The notes below the pieces were generated by a model. That model did no database searches and had not been told where the DNA came from. It saw nothing but the letters and a program-made list of their open reading frames with translations. Below are positions 1 through 7,266 of a stretch of DNA of 45,866 nucleotides, piece by piece. The stretch is from Gammaproteobacteria bacterium (lineage in GTDB: Bacteria; Pseudomonadota; Gammaproteobacteria; Granulosicoccales; Granulosicoccaceae). Within the stretch, counting starts at the first letter, position 1. The number at the start of each line of letters is the position of its first letter. Location: positions 1-45,866 of the forward strand of contig PDPU01000008.1 in NCBI GenBank assembly GCA_002746645.1. Reading direction: 5' to 3'. A program made the position numbers and the translations under genes.

Positions 1-300
1 GTTGAGACACGGCGACGTCATGCTCGACAAGTTCCTGACAACTTCAAGCGTAGACGGACAGCGCGCGGATGCAAGTCAGTTCGCCGTGAACGCTTACCTG
101 ACGCAGATCCTCGACCCCGCTCCACAGCTCATCGATGACCTGGTGGGCCTCTTCGAGCGAGCTGGGCCTGGGCGGTTTTCGGAGTTGAGACACGGCGACG
201 TCATGCTCGACAGGTTCCTGACACCTTCAAGCGTAGACTGACAGCGCGCGGATGCAAGTCAGCTCGACAGCGCGCGGATGCAAGTCAGCTCGCCGTGAAC
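1..300. repeat. Degenerate direct-repeat block
   Basis: A segment of about 85 bases beginning GTTGAGACACGGCGACGTCA at base 1 recurs almost identically from base 184. The second copy also carries a 26-base tandem duplication (241-266 and 267-292, beginning ACAGCGCGCGGATGCAAG). A short frame is open across the first copies but stops at 239-241 and resembles no family I recognise. The block abuts an IS66 transposase remnant and is best read as rearranged mobile-element or duplicated debris. Spacing and copy number are wrong for a CRISPR array. Confidence 0.6.
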
Positions 301-315
301 GCTTACGAGAGATGG

Positions 316-573
316 GGGTGCTCGGCAATTTCAGCGGGTACGCCGCACGACCACTGGTCGAGTTACTTCAGCTTCGACGAGCAGCTGAATGTCCTGTGCA
401 ATAACCACCATCTGCGCGAGCTGATCGCGGCGCACGAGAACCATGAACAGCAATGGGATCGCACGAGCAGCACCACACTGACGAGCAACGCGCTGATTCC
501 CTCGGACATACGCGCTGACATCGAAGGCGGTGCCTGCTACAACGAGACCTTCGTGGGGGTGCGGCCTGCCTGA
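316..573 (+). pseudogene. IS66-family transposase remnant
   Basis: The translated stretch contains HDHW, then about 20 residues later NVLCNNHHLRELIAAHE. This corresponds to the part of the IS66 DDE transposase that normally reads like 'HDHW...ALCNAHHLREL'. Only about 50 residues match; the catalytic flanks and the rest of a protein of roughly 500 residues are missing, and the frame ends after unrelated sequence at 571-573. No terminal inverted repeats were recognised. The piece joins directly to the duplicated block at 1-300, so it is a dead fragment. The bases from 574 to 770 hold nothing I can assign. Confidence 0.6.
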
Positions 574-770
574 GCGGATGTTGGGCACCGTGAAGCCGTG
601 GCAGCGCCCCCGGGAGGGACTTGTCGTAACCGCGTCTGCATATCTCCTGCCTGCATCGGTCTGACGATTGGTTTCGATCAACCAAAAACAGCAAGCGTTC
701 TTGATTTACTGTTCCTTGAATTGCCATGTTGCAGCCTTCCCGGCTCCCGAGCCAGAATGGTGAAGTGCCG

Positions 771-1388
771 CTACTTGATGAACCTGCTTGCCAACCCATG
801 TACTTGATTGATTTCCCTGCCTTCCAATCTCCAGCTGCTCAGCTCGGCTCTGATCAACTCTGGAAATTTTCTGCTTATATCCCTCAGGGCATTGCCCGCT
901 GATTTTCTGACGTACTCACTGCCGTCCTCTTTCAAGCCAGCCATTCTTCTTATGGCTTCATTCGGATTATCCTTGAAATAAGGCCTGCTTGTCCAGATTC
1001 TCAAGCCCTCCGCAACAGCCCTTCTTGTATTCGGGTTGTCGCTTTCAAGCCATTCATCAATAATCGAAAGCGACTTTTCATATCCTGTTCTCCTGCAGAA
1101 TTCATCGAATGACTTTGCCAATACCTCCTGAACTCTCCAGTTATCGTCCCTGGCCACCTCATCTCGCATGAATGTCAGGATTTCTTCGTCTTCTGACAAG
1201 TACCCAAAAAGAAATACGGCATACATTCTTACTTGAGGCACGTCGGATTGATAAGCCAGACGCGCCAGGTTTCTGACGCAGGCATCATCATTGGAATCGT
1301 AATCGGCCAGGGCTCTTTTTTCCTGTACCTTGAACCCGTTCTTTATTGATGCAAACTCTTTTTCCAGACCTGCAATGTATCTATTCAA
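771..1388 (-). CDS. DNA alkylation repair-like HEAT-repeat protein
   Basis: About 205 residues, almost all alpha-helical repeat. The second half has the pattern seen in AlkC/AlkD-like DNA alkylation repair proteins: an arginine-rich helix start (NTRRAVAEGLRIWTSRPYF), then EYVRKSAGNALRDISRKFPE near the end. Relatives excise alkylated bases or bind DNA through these repeats; the protein is shorter than characterised members, so glycosylase activity is not assured. The start is uncertain: the frame opens at a TTG at 1409, but a strong AGGAGGAG lies over codons 2-4, favouring the TTG at 1388. Base composition is clearly more AT-rich than its neighbours, suggesting acquisition by transfer. A hexanucleotide repeat lies just upstream. 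Confidence 0.6.
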   Translation of the reverse strand: MNRYIAGLEKEFASIKNGFKVQEKRALADYDSNDDACVRNLARLAYQSDVPQVRMYAVFLFGYLSEDEEILTFMRDEVARDDNWRVQEVLAKSFDEFCRRTGYEKSLSIIDEWLESDNPNTRRAVAEGLRIWTSRPYFKDNPNEAIRRMAGLKEDGSEYVRKSAGNALRDISRKFPELIRAELSSWRLEGREINQVHGLASRFIK

Positions 1389-1434
1389 CCTGATTCGTCT
1401 CCTCCTCAAGCCGCATTCATCTCTCCATCCATTT

Positions 1435-1494
1435 CAATGGCAATGGCAATGGCAATGGCAATGGCAATGGCAATGGCAATGGCAATGGCAATGG
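1435..1494. repeat. (CAATGG)10 hexanucleotide tandem repeat
   Basis: Ten perfect copies of CAATGG (CCATTG on the minus strand) span 60 bases with no interruption. The array sits 25-45 bases upstream of the possible starts of the minus-strand alkylation-repair-like gene, where a promoter or leader would lie. Frames through it encode only dipeptide strings (MA or QW), so it is not coding. The unit length is a multiple of three, so any effect on the gene would be through promoter spacing, not frame. Confidence 0.9.
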
Positions 1495-1673
1495 CAGATG
1501 AAGTCATTTCCAGCTTGCGGTCAATCATCTCTGCAGAAAAGCTCACCATGGGCTGCGTGATCTGTCCCAGGACCTGCTTCCATGAATGTGGCGAGCTCCT
1601 TTCGAAAATATTTTCATGGATTGTCTTTCTGCCCCCTATCAGGTTAATCCCGTCCAGACTGCCATCACAATGT

Positions 1674-2396
1674 TCATGCGCGCCGCGACGCCTGCGTCAG
1701 GTCACGCAGCGATTGCATCTGACAGCCTGCCGCATCGAAATTGTCGTCGTCAAGCCAGCACTCGAAAGCGCGTTCGAGCCGCGGCCAGTCCTTGTCGAGC
1801 ACCGAGAACCAGGCGGTATCACGGTTGCGCCCCTTGTAGACCTGAGCCTGCGGAAAGCGGCCATCGTGGCTGAACCCGAGGCGCAGGGCTGCCGACTTCG
1901 AAGCTGCGTTCAGATCGTCGCACTTCCATTCATACCGTCGATAGCCGAGCTCTCCGAACGCGCGGCGCATCATCAGGAACATGGCCTCGGTCGCCTGAAT
2001 CGTTTTCTGCAGCGCCGGTGCCATGGCAATGTAACCGACCTCGATCACGCCAATGGACGGTTCGATGCGAAGGTAACTGGCCACACCGAGCGCCCGTCCA
2101 CTGGCCTTGTCGACGATGGCGTGAAACATCGGGTCATTGCTCGCCAGTGCCCAGTCGAACCACTGCTCGAAGGCATCACGGTGAAAGAACGGCCCGACGG
2201 GCAGGTAGGTCCAGACCCGACCTTCGGTGTCATCGGAATAGGCATCGAACAGGGAATCCACCTGTGCTCGTGCGAGCGGAACCACGCGCACGTGGCGCCC
2301 CTCCATGGCCGATCGAGGCGGTGGCCTGCAACCCTGCCAGTCGGGCATCGCCTGACCGATGGGTTGTCCGAGTTCGTTGCATGCCGTCGTGCTCAT
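1674..2396 (-). CDS. GNAT-family N-acetyltransferase (RimJ/RimL-like)
   Basis: 240 residues. An N-terminal strand-helix region is followed by EVGYIAMAPALQKTIQATEAM, the acetyl-CoA-binding strand and loop typical of RimJ/RimL-type GNAT enzymes, then RRYEWKCDDLNAASKSAALRLGF, the usual helix before the last strands. Such enzymes acetylate amino groups of proteins or small molecules using acetyl-CoA in the cytoplasm; the substrate here cannot be inferred. The ATG at 2396 is chosen because AGGAAA lies about 8 bases upstream; the frame extends 19 codons further without support. The gene is divergent from a MocR-type regulator, which may control it. Confidence 0.8.
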   Translation of the reverse strand: MSTTACNELGQPIGQAMPDWQGCRPPPRSAMEGRHVRVVPLARAQVDSLFDAYSDDTEGRVWTYLPVGPFFHRDAFEQWFDWALASNDPMFHAIVDKASGRALGVASYLRIEPSIGVIEVGYIAMAPALQKTIQATEAMFLMMRRAFGELGYRRYEWKCDDLNAASKSAALRLGFSHDGRFPQAQVYKGRNRDTAWFSVLDKDWPRLERAFECWLDDDNFDAAGCQMQSLRDLTQASRRA

Positions 2397-2468
2397 CGGG
2401 TGGTTTCCTGCCGCAGGTACGAGTTCGGAACGTGCCGTCAGAATACCGCGCAAGGTGGTCAGTTGAAA

Positions 2469-2502
2469 AAACCGGTTTCATCTGTTTTTCTCATACCAGT
2501 TC
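2469..2502. promoter_or_regulatory. Candidate MocR operator between divergent genes
   Basis: The 176-base gap between the GNAT and MocR genes contains a 10-base palindrome AAACCGGTTT (2469-2478) and a related direct repeat 24 bases away (ACCGGTTT at 2471, ACCAGTTC at 2495). MocR/PdxR-type regulators commonly bind spaced direct repeats between their own gene and the divergent target. This is suggested only by pattern and position. Confidence 0.35.
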
Positions 2503-2572
2503 GGATATCGTGGCTGCATGGATTCGAGTCGCCATTGCAGGCCGATGCCGAGTTCGTCACTGCCGGAAGCGC

Positions 2573-4096
2573 ATGACCATGTCACGATCCGCTGCACGCA
2601 CACTGAAACTGATCCTCGAACGGAACGCCGAGGCATCCCTGCACCATCAGATCTGTACTGCCTTGCGCGAGCAGATCCGCACGGGCGAGCTTCCCGCACA
2701 CGCGCGCCTGCCATCGACCCGAGCGCTTGCCAGCGATCTCGGTGTTTCGCGCTCCACCATCGTGCTGGCCTTCGATCAACTCAAGGCCGAGGGCTTTCTC
2801 GACAGCACTCCCGGTGCCGGTTTCACCGTCTGCAGCATCGGCGAGGTCGCCAGCCTGCCTGCCGGTGATGCGATGCGGCAGCCGTCGGCAAACGCCGTTC
2901 GGCCACGTGAGCGCATCCCGCCGACAAGCAACACGCGCCCCTTCACACCCGGTCATTGCGACATGCGACTGTTCCCCTGGCAAGGATGGTCACGCTGCAT
3001 CGCACGTGTCGCGAGACAGACTCCGGAACGCCTGCTGATTCCGGAAAGCACCTCCGGCAATCATCGCCTGCGCGCAGCGATCGCCGCCCACCTTGCCGGC
3101 TGGCGCGGCATGACCGTGACAGCCGGACAGGTGCTCATCACGGCAGGCGCGAGCGATGCACTGGAACTCTGCCTTCGGTGCCTGTCCGCCCCCGGCGACG
3201 GCATCGGTGTGGAGGATCCGGGCTACCCGCCCCTGCATCGTCTCGTGCAGCGGCTTGGCCTCGACACACAGTCACTGGCAAGGGATGCAGACGGCACCTG
3301 CCTACCCACCGCAACCATTGCCGCCAGCCCGGCCTGCAGATCGGCGCGACCTGGGGAATCGACGCAAGTCCGCAAAGGCCACTCCGGCCATCGGCTCCGT
3401 ATGCCCTCGATGATCGTGGTGACACCGTCGCATCAATACCCGCTCGGCGGCGCGATGTCGGCAACAAGGCGCCGTTCAATGGTGCAGTGGGCACAGGAGC
3501 ACGATGCCTGGATACTCGAAGACGACTACGACAGCGAGTATCGCTACGCCGGCAGCCCGATTCCGGCACTGTACGGATTCGACGACGCCGAGCGCACCAT
3601 CTACATCGGCAGTTTCTCGAAACTCTTCGCGAACGGCCTCAGGCTCGGTTACGTGGTGCTGCCGGAACCGCTGGTTGCGCGTTTCGAATCATTCCTGCAG
3701 GATTCCGGCAGCAATGCCAGCGTGGCCATGCAGGAACCCCTGGCAGCATTCATGGAAGCAGGTGCCTTCTATCGCCACCTTCGGCGCATGCGCCGTATCC
3801 ATGGCCAACGCTACCGGTACATGCTCGACTCACTCAAGGCACAACTCGGCGAATTCGGTCAGGCGGAGGATCACGATGCCGGCATGCAGATCGCCTTTCA
3901 TCTCGACGGGCACATCGATGATCGTGAACTCGCACGCCGAGGCGCCGAACAGGGTCTCGAGCTCGTGCCGCTCTCTTCGCATGCGCTCGAGGCCCGCAAC
4001 GTCAACGGGCTGTTGCTCGGCTTCTGCGCCTTCGATGAACGGGAAATCGACGCGGGCACTCGGCGACTTCGCAAACTGCTCGTCCAACCATCATGA
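2573..4096 (+). CDS. MocR-type regulator (GntR wHTH + aminotransferase fold)
   Basis: 507 residues. Residues about 15-85 form a GntR-type winged helix (LREQIRTGELPAHARLPSTR, then SRSTIVLAFDQLKAEGF). The rest is a fold-type-I PLP aminotransferase domain with ILEDDYDSEYRY and SFSKLFANGLRLGY; the Lys of SFSK is residue 350 and should form the PLP aldimine. MocR proteins sense PLP or amino-compound adducts and activate or repress an adjacent, often divergent, gene, here the GNAT gene. A poorly conserved Arg/Ser-rich insertion lies near residues 245-275. Start: ATG 2573 with GGAAG just upstream, or ATG 2579 two codons later. An antitoxin gene starts 4 bases after the stop. Confidence 0.88.
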   Translation: MTMSRSAARTLKLILERNAEASLHHQICTALREQIRTGELPAHARLPSTRALASDLGVSRSTIVLAFDQLKAEGFLDSTPGAGFTVCSIGEVASLPAGDAMRQPSANAVRPRERIPPTSNTRPFTPGHCDMRLFPWQGWSRCIARVARQTPERLLIPESTSGNHRLRAAIAAHLAGWRGMTVTAGQVLITAGASDALELCLRCLSAPGDGIGVEDPGYPPLHRLVQRLGLDTQSLARDADGTCLPTATIAASPACRSARPGESTQVRKGHSGHRLRMPSMIVVTPSHQYPLGGAMSATRRRSMVQWAQEHDAWILEDDYDSEYRYAGSPIPALYGFDDAERTIYIGSFSKLFANGLRLGYVVLPEPLVARFESFLQDSGSNASVAMQEPLAAFMEAGAFYRHLRRMRRIHGQRYRYMLDSLKAQLGEFGQAEDHDAGMQIAFHLDGHIDDRELARRGAEQGLELVPLSSHALEARNVNGLLLGFCAFDEREIDAGTRRLRKLLVQPS

Positions 4097-4100
4097 AGTC

Positions 4101-4391
4101 ATGACCTCCTCAGCATTTCTTTCCACGCAATCTGACCGACTGAGTCTGCGTGCCACGCCGGAACAGCAGGCTCTCTTGCGCCGCGCTGCGGATGTGGCCC
4201 ACAAGTCATTGGCTCAGTTCATCCTCGACAGTGCCTGCCAGGCTGCCGAGCAGACTTTGCTCGACCAGCGTTTGTTCATGGTATCGGGTAACCAGTATCA
4301 AGCCTTGCTGGATTTGCGGGAACAACCCGAACAAGACAATGCCGGCCTGAAGGCGCTGTTTGCGCGGGATGCTCCCTGGGGCCAGGAGTAA
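4101..4391 (+). CDS. DUF1778-family antitoxin (orphan)
   Basis: 96 residues. The N-terminal part (RLSLRATPEQQALLRRAADV, then KSLAQFILDSACQAAEQTLLDQ) is the ribbon-helix-helix region of DUF1778/TacA-type antitoxins, followed by the usual linker and an acidic C-terminal toxin-binding tail ending DAPWGQE. These antitoxins normally bind and repress the operon with a downstream GNAT toxin that acetylates aminoacyl-tRNA. Here no toxin follows: the next gene is convergent and encodes a glycosidase. The start is 4 bases after the MocR stop, so it is probably co-transcribed with MocR. The nearby GNAT at 1674-2396 is RimJ-like, longer than TacT toxins and on the other strand, so it is not an obvious partner. 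Confidence 0.8.
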   Translation: MTSSAFLSTQSDRLSLRATPEQQALLRRAADVAHKSLAQFILDSACQAAEQTLLDQRLFMVSGNQYQALLDLREQPEQDNAGLKALFARDAPWGQE

Positions 4392-4459
4392 CTGCAGCGA
4401 CGAGGCACAATTGACAGGCTCTACGCAGCCCCCCCCGGCTCGGTGCGGAACCTGTCGGC

Positions 4460-5710
4460 TCAGCGCAGGAACACTCGACCGTTCAGCAGATTGCCTTGCA
4501 GCAGCAGGGGCTGCGTTTTCCGGATGCGGATATCGGAGTGCTGACCTGCCAGCGCCAGCACATCCTGCCGCAGGCCCATGAGCCACGGAAACCATTCACG
4601 CGCCAGCGGCGACTTCCATCGCCACAGCAGGTCGTCGAGCAGGCGCAACCAGCGTTCGGGATCGTCAAACGCGTTGACGGCTTCCTTCGGCAGTTGCGGC
4701 AGTTCTCTTCCTGCTTCACGTGCATCGTCGCCGTTGCACCAGGGCTGCCAGAGACCCTCGGCAACCACCATGAAGTACGGATGCACCCCGGCATCCAGCA
4801 GGACATCGCGCCAGATGTGCGTGACCTGGACCATCGACGGGCCGAGTTCGTCCAGCGGAAGCCAGTCTCTGTGTGCCGCGCGAATGGCGGCCACCATGCG
4901 CATCAGCAAGGCGTCGGTATGTGGCAACCCGGTCGGATTGACGAGCACGTCACGGCAGCCGTCACGGCCGAACCAGGGGCCGACGAAAAGACGCCTCGGG
5001 CAGTAGTCGTTGGCCCAGAGGTTGTCCCAGAGGACAAGTCGGTTCGCCGCAAAACCACCGGGTTGTGCAAGCTCGTCAAGGTGTTCGGCAATGACCGCCT
5101 GATCCAGAAAACGCGACACCACGTCGCTGCCGCAATAGATGAAGCGATGCGAGGGCTCGAGTGCATTCAGGCAGTCGGGCAGGTAATCGACGGCTTCGTG
5201 GATGAGTTCGTCCGCATAGATGCGTGGCACGAAGTCGATGCTTTCTCCGAGCGCATCCCCGAGTGAGTTGGCGAGCCATGCGTGCGCCTTGCCTTCGCTT
5301 TCGAAGCTGCCGGCATGCTTGTCGAAGTCGGCATCGATGTCATCCATGAGAAGACAGATGCGCCTTGCACCCGCGTCCCGAAGCACTTCGCACTTGTCCA
5401 GCAGCTGTTCGAAATCCGCGCCTTTCCGACCACCGGAAAAATCGTAGTCGAGCCCCGGTGCAACACCCGCGACAACCTCGATGTCCGCACGTCTTGCGGT
5501 ACTGCAGAAGTGCGAGAACTCGGTCAGCCAGGGTTTGGCATAACGCTCTCGCCACACGAAACGATGCAGGGCATCGTCCTTCGGCGCATAGAGCCAGGTA
5601 TTGCAGCCGACATCGGCCATCTCGCCGAGCAGCCACTGGCGCTCGGTCCATGTCAGCAGCCGACCGTAATAGCCTTCGGCCATGCCGAACACGAATTGAT
5701 TGTCATTCAT
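4460..5710 (-). CDS. GH84-type beta-N-acetylglucosaminidase
   Basis: 416 residues. The N-terminus has the GH84 hallmark (GMAEGYYGR, then NTWLYAPKDDALHRFVWR), followed by LLMDDID, the Asp-Asp pair (about residues 123-124) used for substrate-assisted catalysis in O-GlcNAcase/NagJ enzymes, and LWDNLWANDY later in the barrel. It should remove terminal beta-linked GlcNAc. No signal peptide is seen, so a cytoplasmic role is likely. It lies directly downstream of anmK; AAGGA overlaps the anmK stop codon (TGAAGGA) 11 bases before the ATG at 5710. A GTG at 5713 is an alternative. The operon context points to cell-wall muropeptide recycling instead of the hyaluronan or O-GlcNAc roles known for GH84. 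Confidence 0.82.
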   Translation of the reverse strand: MNDNQFVFGMAEGYYGRLLTWTERQWLLGEMADVGCNTWLYAPKDDALHRFVWRERYAKPWLTEFSHFCSTARRADIEVVAGVAPGLDYDFSGGRKGADFEQLLDKCEVLRDAGARRICLLMDDIDADFDKHAGSFESEGKAHAWLANSLGDALGESIDFVPRIYADELIHEAVDYLPDCLNALEPSHRFIYCGSDVVSRFLDQAVIAEHLDELAQPGGFAANRLVLWDNLWANDYCPRRLFVGPWFGRDGCRDVLVNPTGLPHTDALLMRMVAAIRAAHRDWLPLDELGPSMVQVTHIWRDVLLDAGVHPYFMVVAEGLWQPWCNGDDAREAGRELPQLPKEAVNAFDDPERWLRLLDDLLWRWKSPLAREWFPWLMGLRQDVLALAGQHSDIRIRKTQPLLLQGNLLNGRVFLR

Positions 5711-5725
5711 CACCGGGAGAATCCT

Positions 5726-6880
5726 TCAGATCACCACTTCATCGGGCCTGCCCGCACGAATTGCATTGAAGAAGCGCCCGCCACCGGTCGGGCGCCGCGC
5801 CCCGGTGGTAGCCGGCCAGGTGATCGGGAGATCGTGAACGTGACGTGCAGCGAGATAGGCCATGAGCTCGGCTTCCACGAAGTCGCCGTCCGTGCCCAGT
5901 GCCTCGGCGCTGTCGACAGAGATCCTCTCCTGGCGAAGCGCCTTCTGCAGCCGGAGCATCAGGGTGAGATTGCGCGCACCGCCGCCGGAAACGAACACCC
6001 GCGCAGGCCTTTCCGGCAACTGCCGCAGACCAAGCACGATGGCCTCGACCGTCAGTGCCAGGGCAGTGGCCAGCGCATCCTCCGGCGACGCCTGCCGCAG
6101 GCTTTCCTTCGCGTCGGCAAAGGCCTGTCGGTCAAGTGACTTGGGCCAGGCTCGCCGATACCAGACATGATCAAGCTGTCTGAACAACCAGTTCTGATCG
6201 ACTGTACCGGTCGCAGCGATCCTGCCGTCAGGATCACAGTCGCCAATGCCGAAATGACGCGCAAGATCATCCATGATGCAGTTGCCGGGACCACAGTCGA
6301 AACCGACAAGGCCCGCTTCACCGCAACCGGTGATGTTGGCAATGCCGCCGATGTTCACGATGGCCGCAGGCAGTTCCACCGCGGCGGCATCCAGCAGCGC
6401 CTGGTGGTAGACCGGCGCCAGCGGTGCACCCTGCCCGCCGGCCCGAATGTCGGCCTGACGAAAGTCCGCGACCACATCGATGCCGACGAGATCGGCCAGG
6501 CGTCGGGCATCACCGAGCTGAACCGTTCGCGGCTCGAGCGCATCGGGTGCGTGGAGGATGGTGTGACCGTGGAAGCCGATGAGCGAAGGCCTTGATGATG
6601 CCTTGCCCAGGGATGCAACGAGTGCCTCGACGGCAGCAGCATGATCCTCGGCAATGCGTGTCGACAACGCGGCGCTGCCCGCACCGTCGAGAAAGGCCAC
6701 CGGATCGGCAATCGCGTCGAGAATGCCGCGACGTGTGGCATCGGCGTATGGCACGGTCAGACCGATGCCGCTCGGACGTACCTGCCGACCGTTCGTCCAC
6801 AGCAACGCCACGTCGATGCCATCGACGCTGGTGCCGGACATGAGTCCGATCACGCTCTGCAGATCACTCTCGCTGTTCAC
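5726..6880 (-). CDS. anmK: Anhydro-N-acetylmuramic acid kinase AnmK
   Basis: 384 residues, normal family length. The N-terminus GLMSGTSVDGIDVALL is the AnmK nucleotide-binding signature; ADFRQADIRAGGQGAPLAP, NIGGIANIT and GFDCGPGNCIMDD are the other conserved blocks of this ASKHA-fold kinase. AnmK hydrolyses and phosphorylates 1,6-anhydro-MurNAc to MurNAc-6-P during peptidoglycan recycling. The start is a GTG at 6880; a nearby ATG is out of frame. It is the first gene of a two-gene operon with the GH84 glycosidase and is divergent from a broken cupin gene. Confidence 0.95.
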   Translation of the reverse strand: MNSESDLQSVIGLMSGTSVDGIDVALLWTNGRQVRPSGIGLTVPYADATRRGILDAIADPVAFLDGAGSAALSTRIAEDHAAAVEALVASLGKASSRPSLIGFHGHTILHAPDALEPRTVQLGDARRLADLVGIDVVADFRQADIRAGGQGAPLAPVYHQALLDAAAVELPAAIVNIGGIANITGCGEAGLVGFDCGPGNCIMDDLARHFGIGDCDPDGRIAATGTVDQNWLFRQLDHVWYRRAWPKSLDRQAFADAKESLRQASPEDALATALALTVEAIVLGLRQLPERPARVFVSGGGARNLTLMLRLQKALRQERISVDSAEALGTDGDFVEAELMAYLAARHVHDLPITWPATTGARRPTGGGRFFNAIRAGRPDEVVI

Positions 6881-6957
6881 GATCCATTCGGCAATCTTTC
6901 TCTGATGTCATCATACAGCCTGCATTGCCCCATCAGAAGAGAACCAGACCGGAAAAG

Positions 6958-7266
6958 ATGGATACCTATGTGCTCGGAAAAACCGATATCGACGCCATGG
7001 CAGGCACCCCGAAAACGCACTTTCTGAACCCGCAGGCACAACGACTCAACAAGTCACTCGGTGAGAAACGCATCTTCGGGCAGGCCGGGCTTCCATGGAA
7101 CCTCGTTGACGTGGACGCCATCGAGGAACCTTACGCGGGCGGGAAGCAGTGTTCGTCCCGGACACTCCCGAGCATGACATTCGGTGTGTGCAGCCCTCAG
7201 ATCTGGCCGATCAGGGCCACGTGCTCGCGCCAGGCCTCCTGCACGAACGGATCGGTCACACTGTAG
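6958..7266 (+). pseudogene. Cupin-family gene with internal deletion
   Basis: The start MDTYVLGKTDIDAM...KTHFLNPQAQRLNKSLG is the N-terminus of a widespread small cupin family of roughly 150-160 residues. Immediately after it the frame reads KRIFGQAGLPWNLVDVDAIE, which matches that family's C-terminus as I remember it. The metal-binding cupin barrel that should separate them (about 90-100 residues with the HxH and later His/Glu ligands) is absent. The join is in frame, then the frame runs through unrelated bases to a stop at 7264-7266 that overlaps the ATPase gene. It looks like a deletion derivative without function; a tiny retained peptide cannot be excluded. Confidence 0.6.

Noticed and set aside
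1..300. Repeat block as a CRISPR array
   Set aside because: Only two long copies with unequal spacing and an internal tandem duplication.
1437..2576. Long plus-strand frame beginning with a Met-Ala string
   Set aside because: It starts inside the hexanucleotide repeat and then runs antisense to the well-supported GNAT gene; the translation has no family features.
1674..4391. GNAT gene plus DUF1778 gene as a TacT/TacA toxin-antitoxin pair
   Set aside because: They are on opposite strands, separated by the MocR gene, and the GNAT is a longer RimJ/RimL-like protein.
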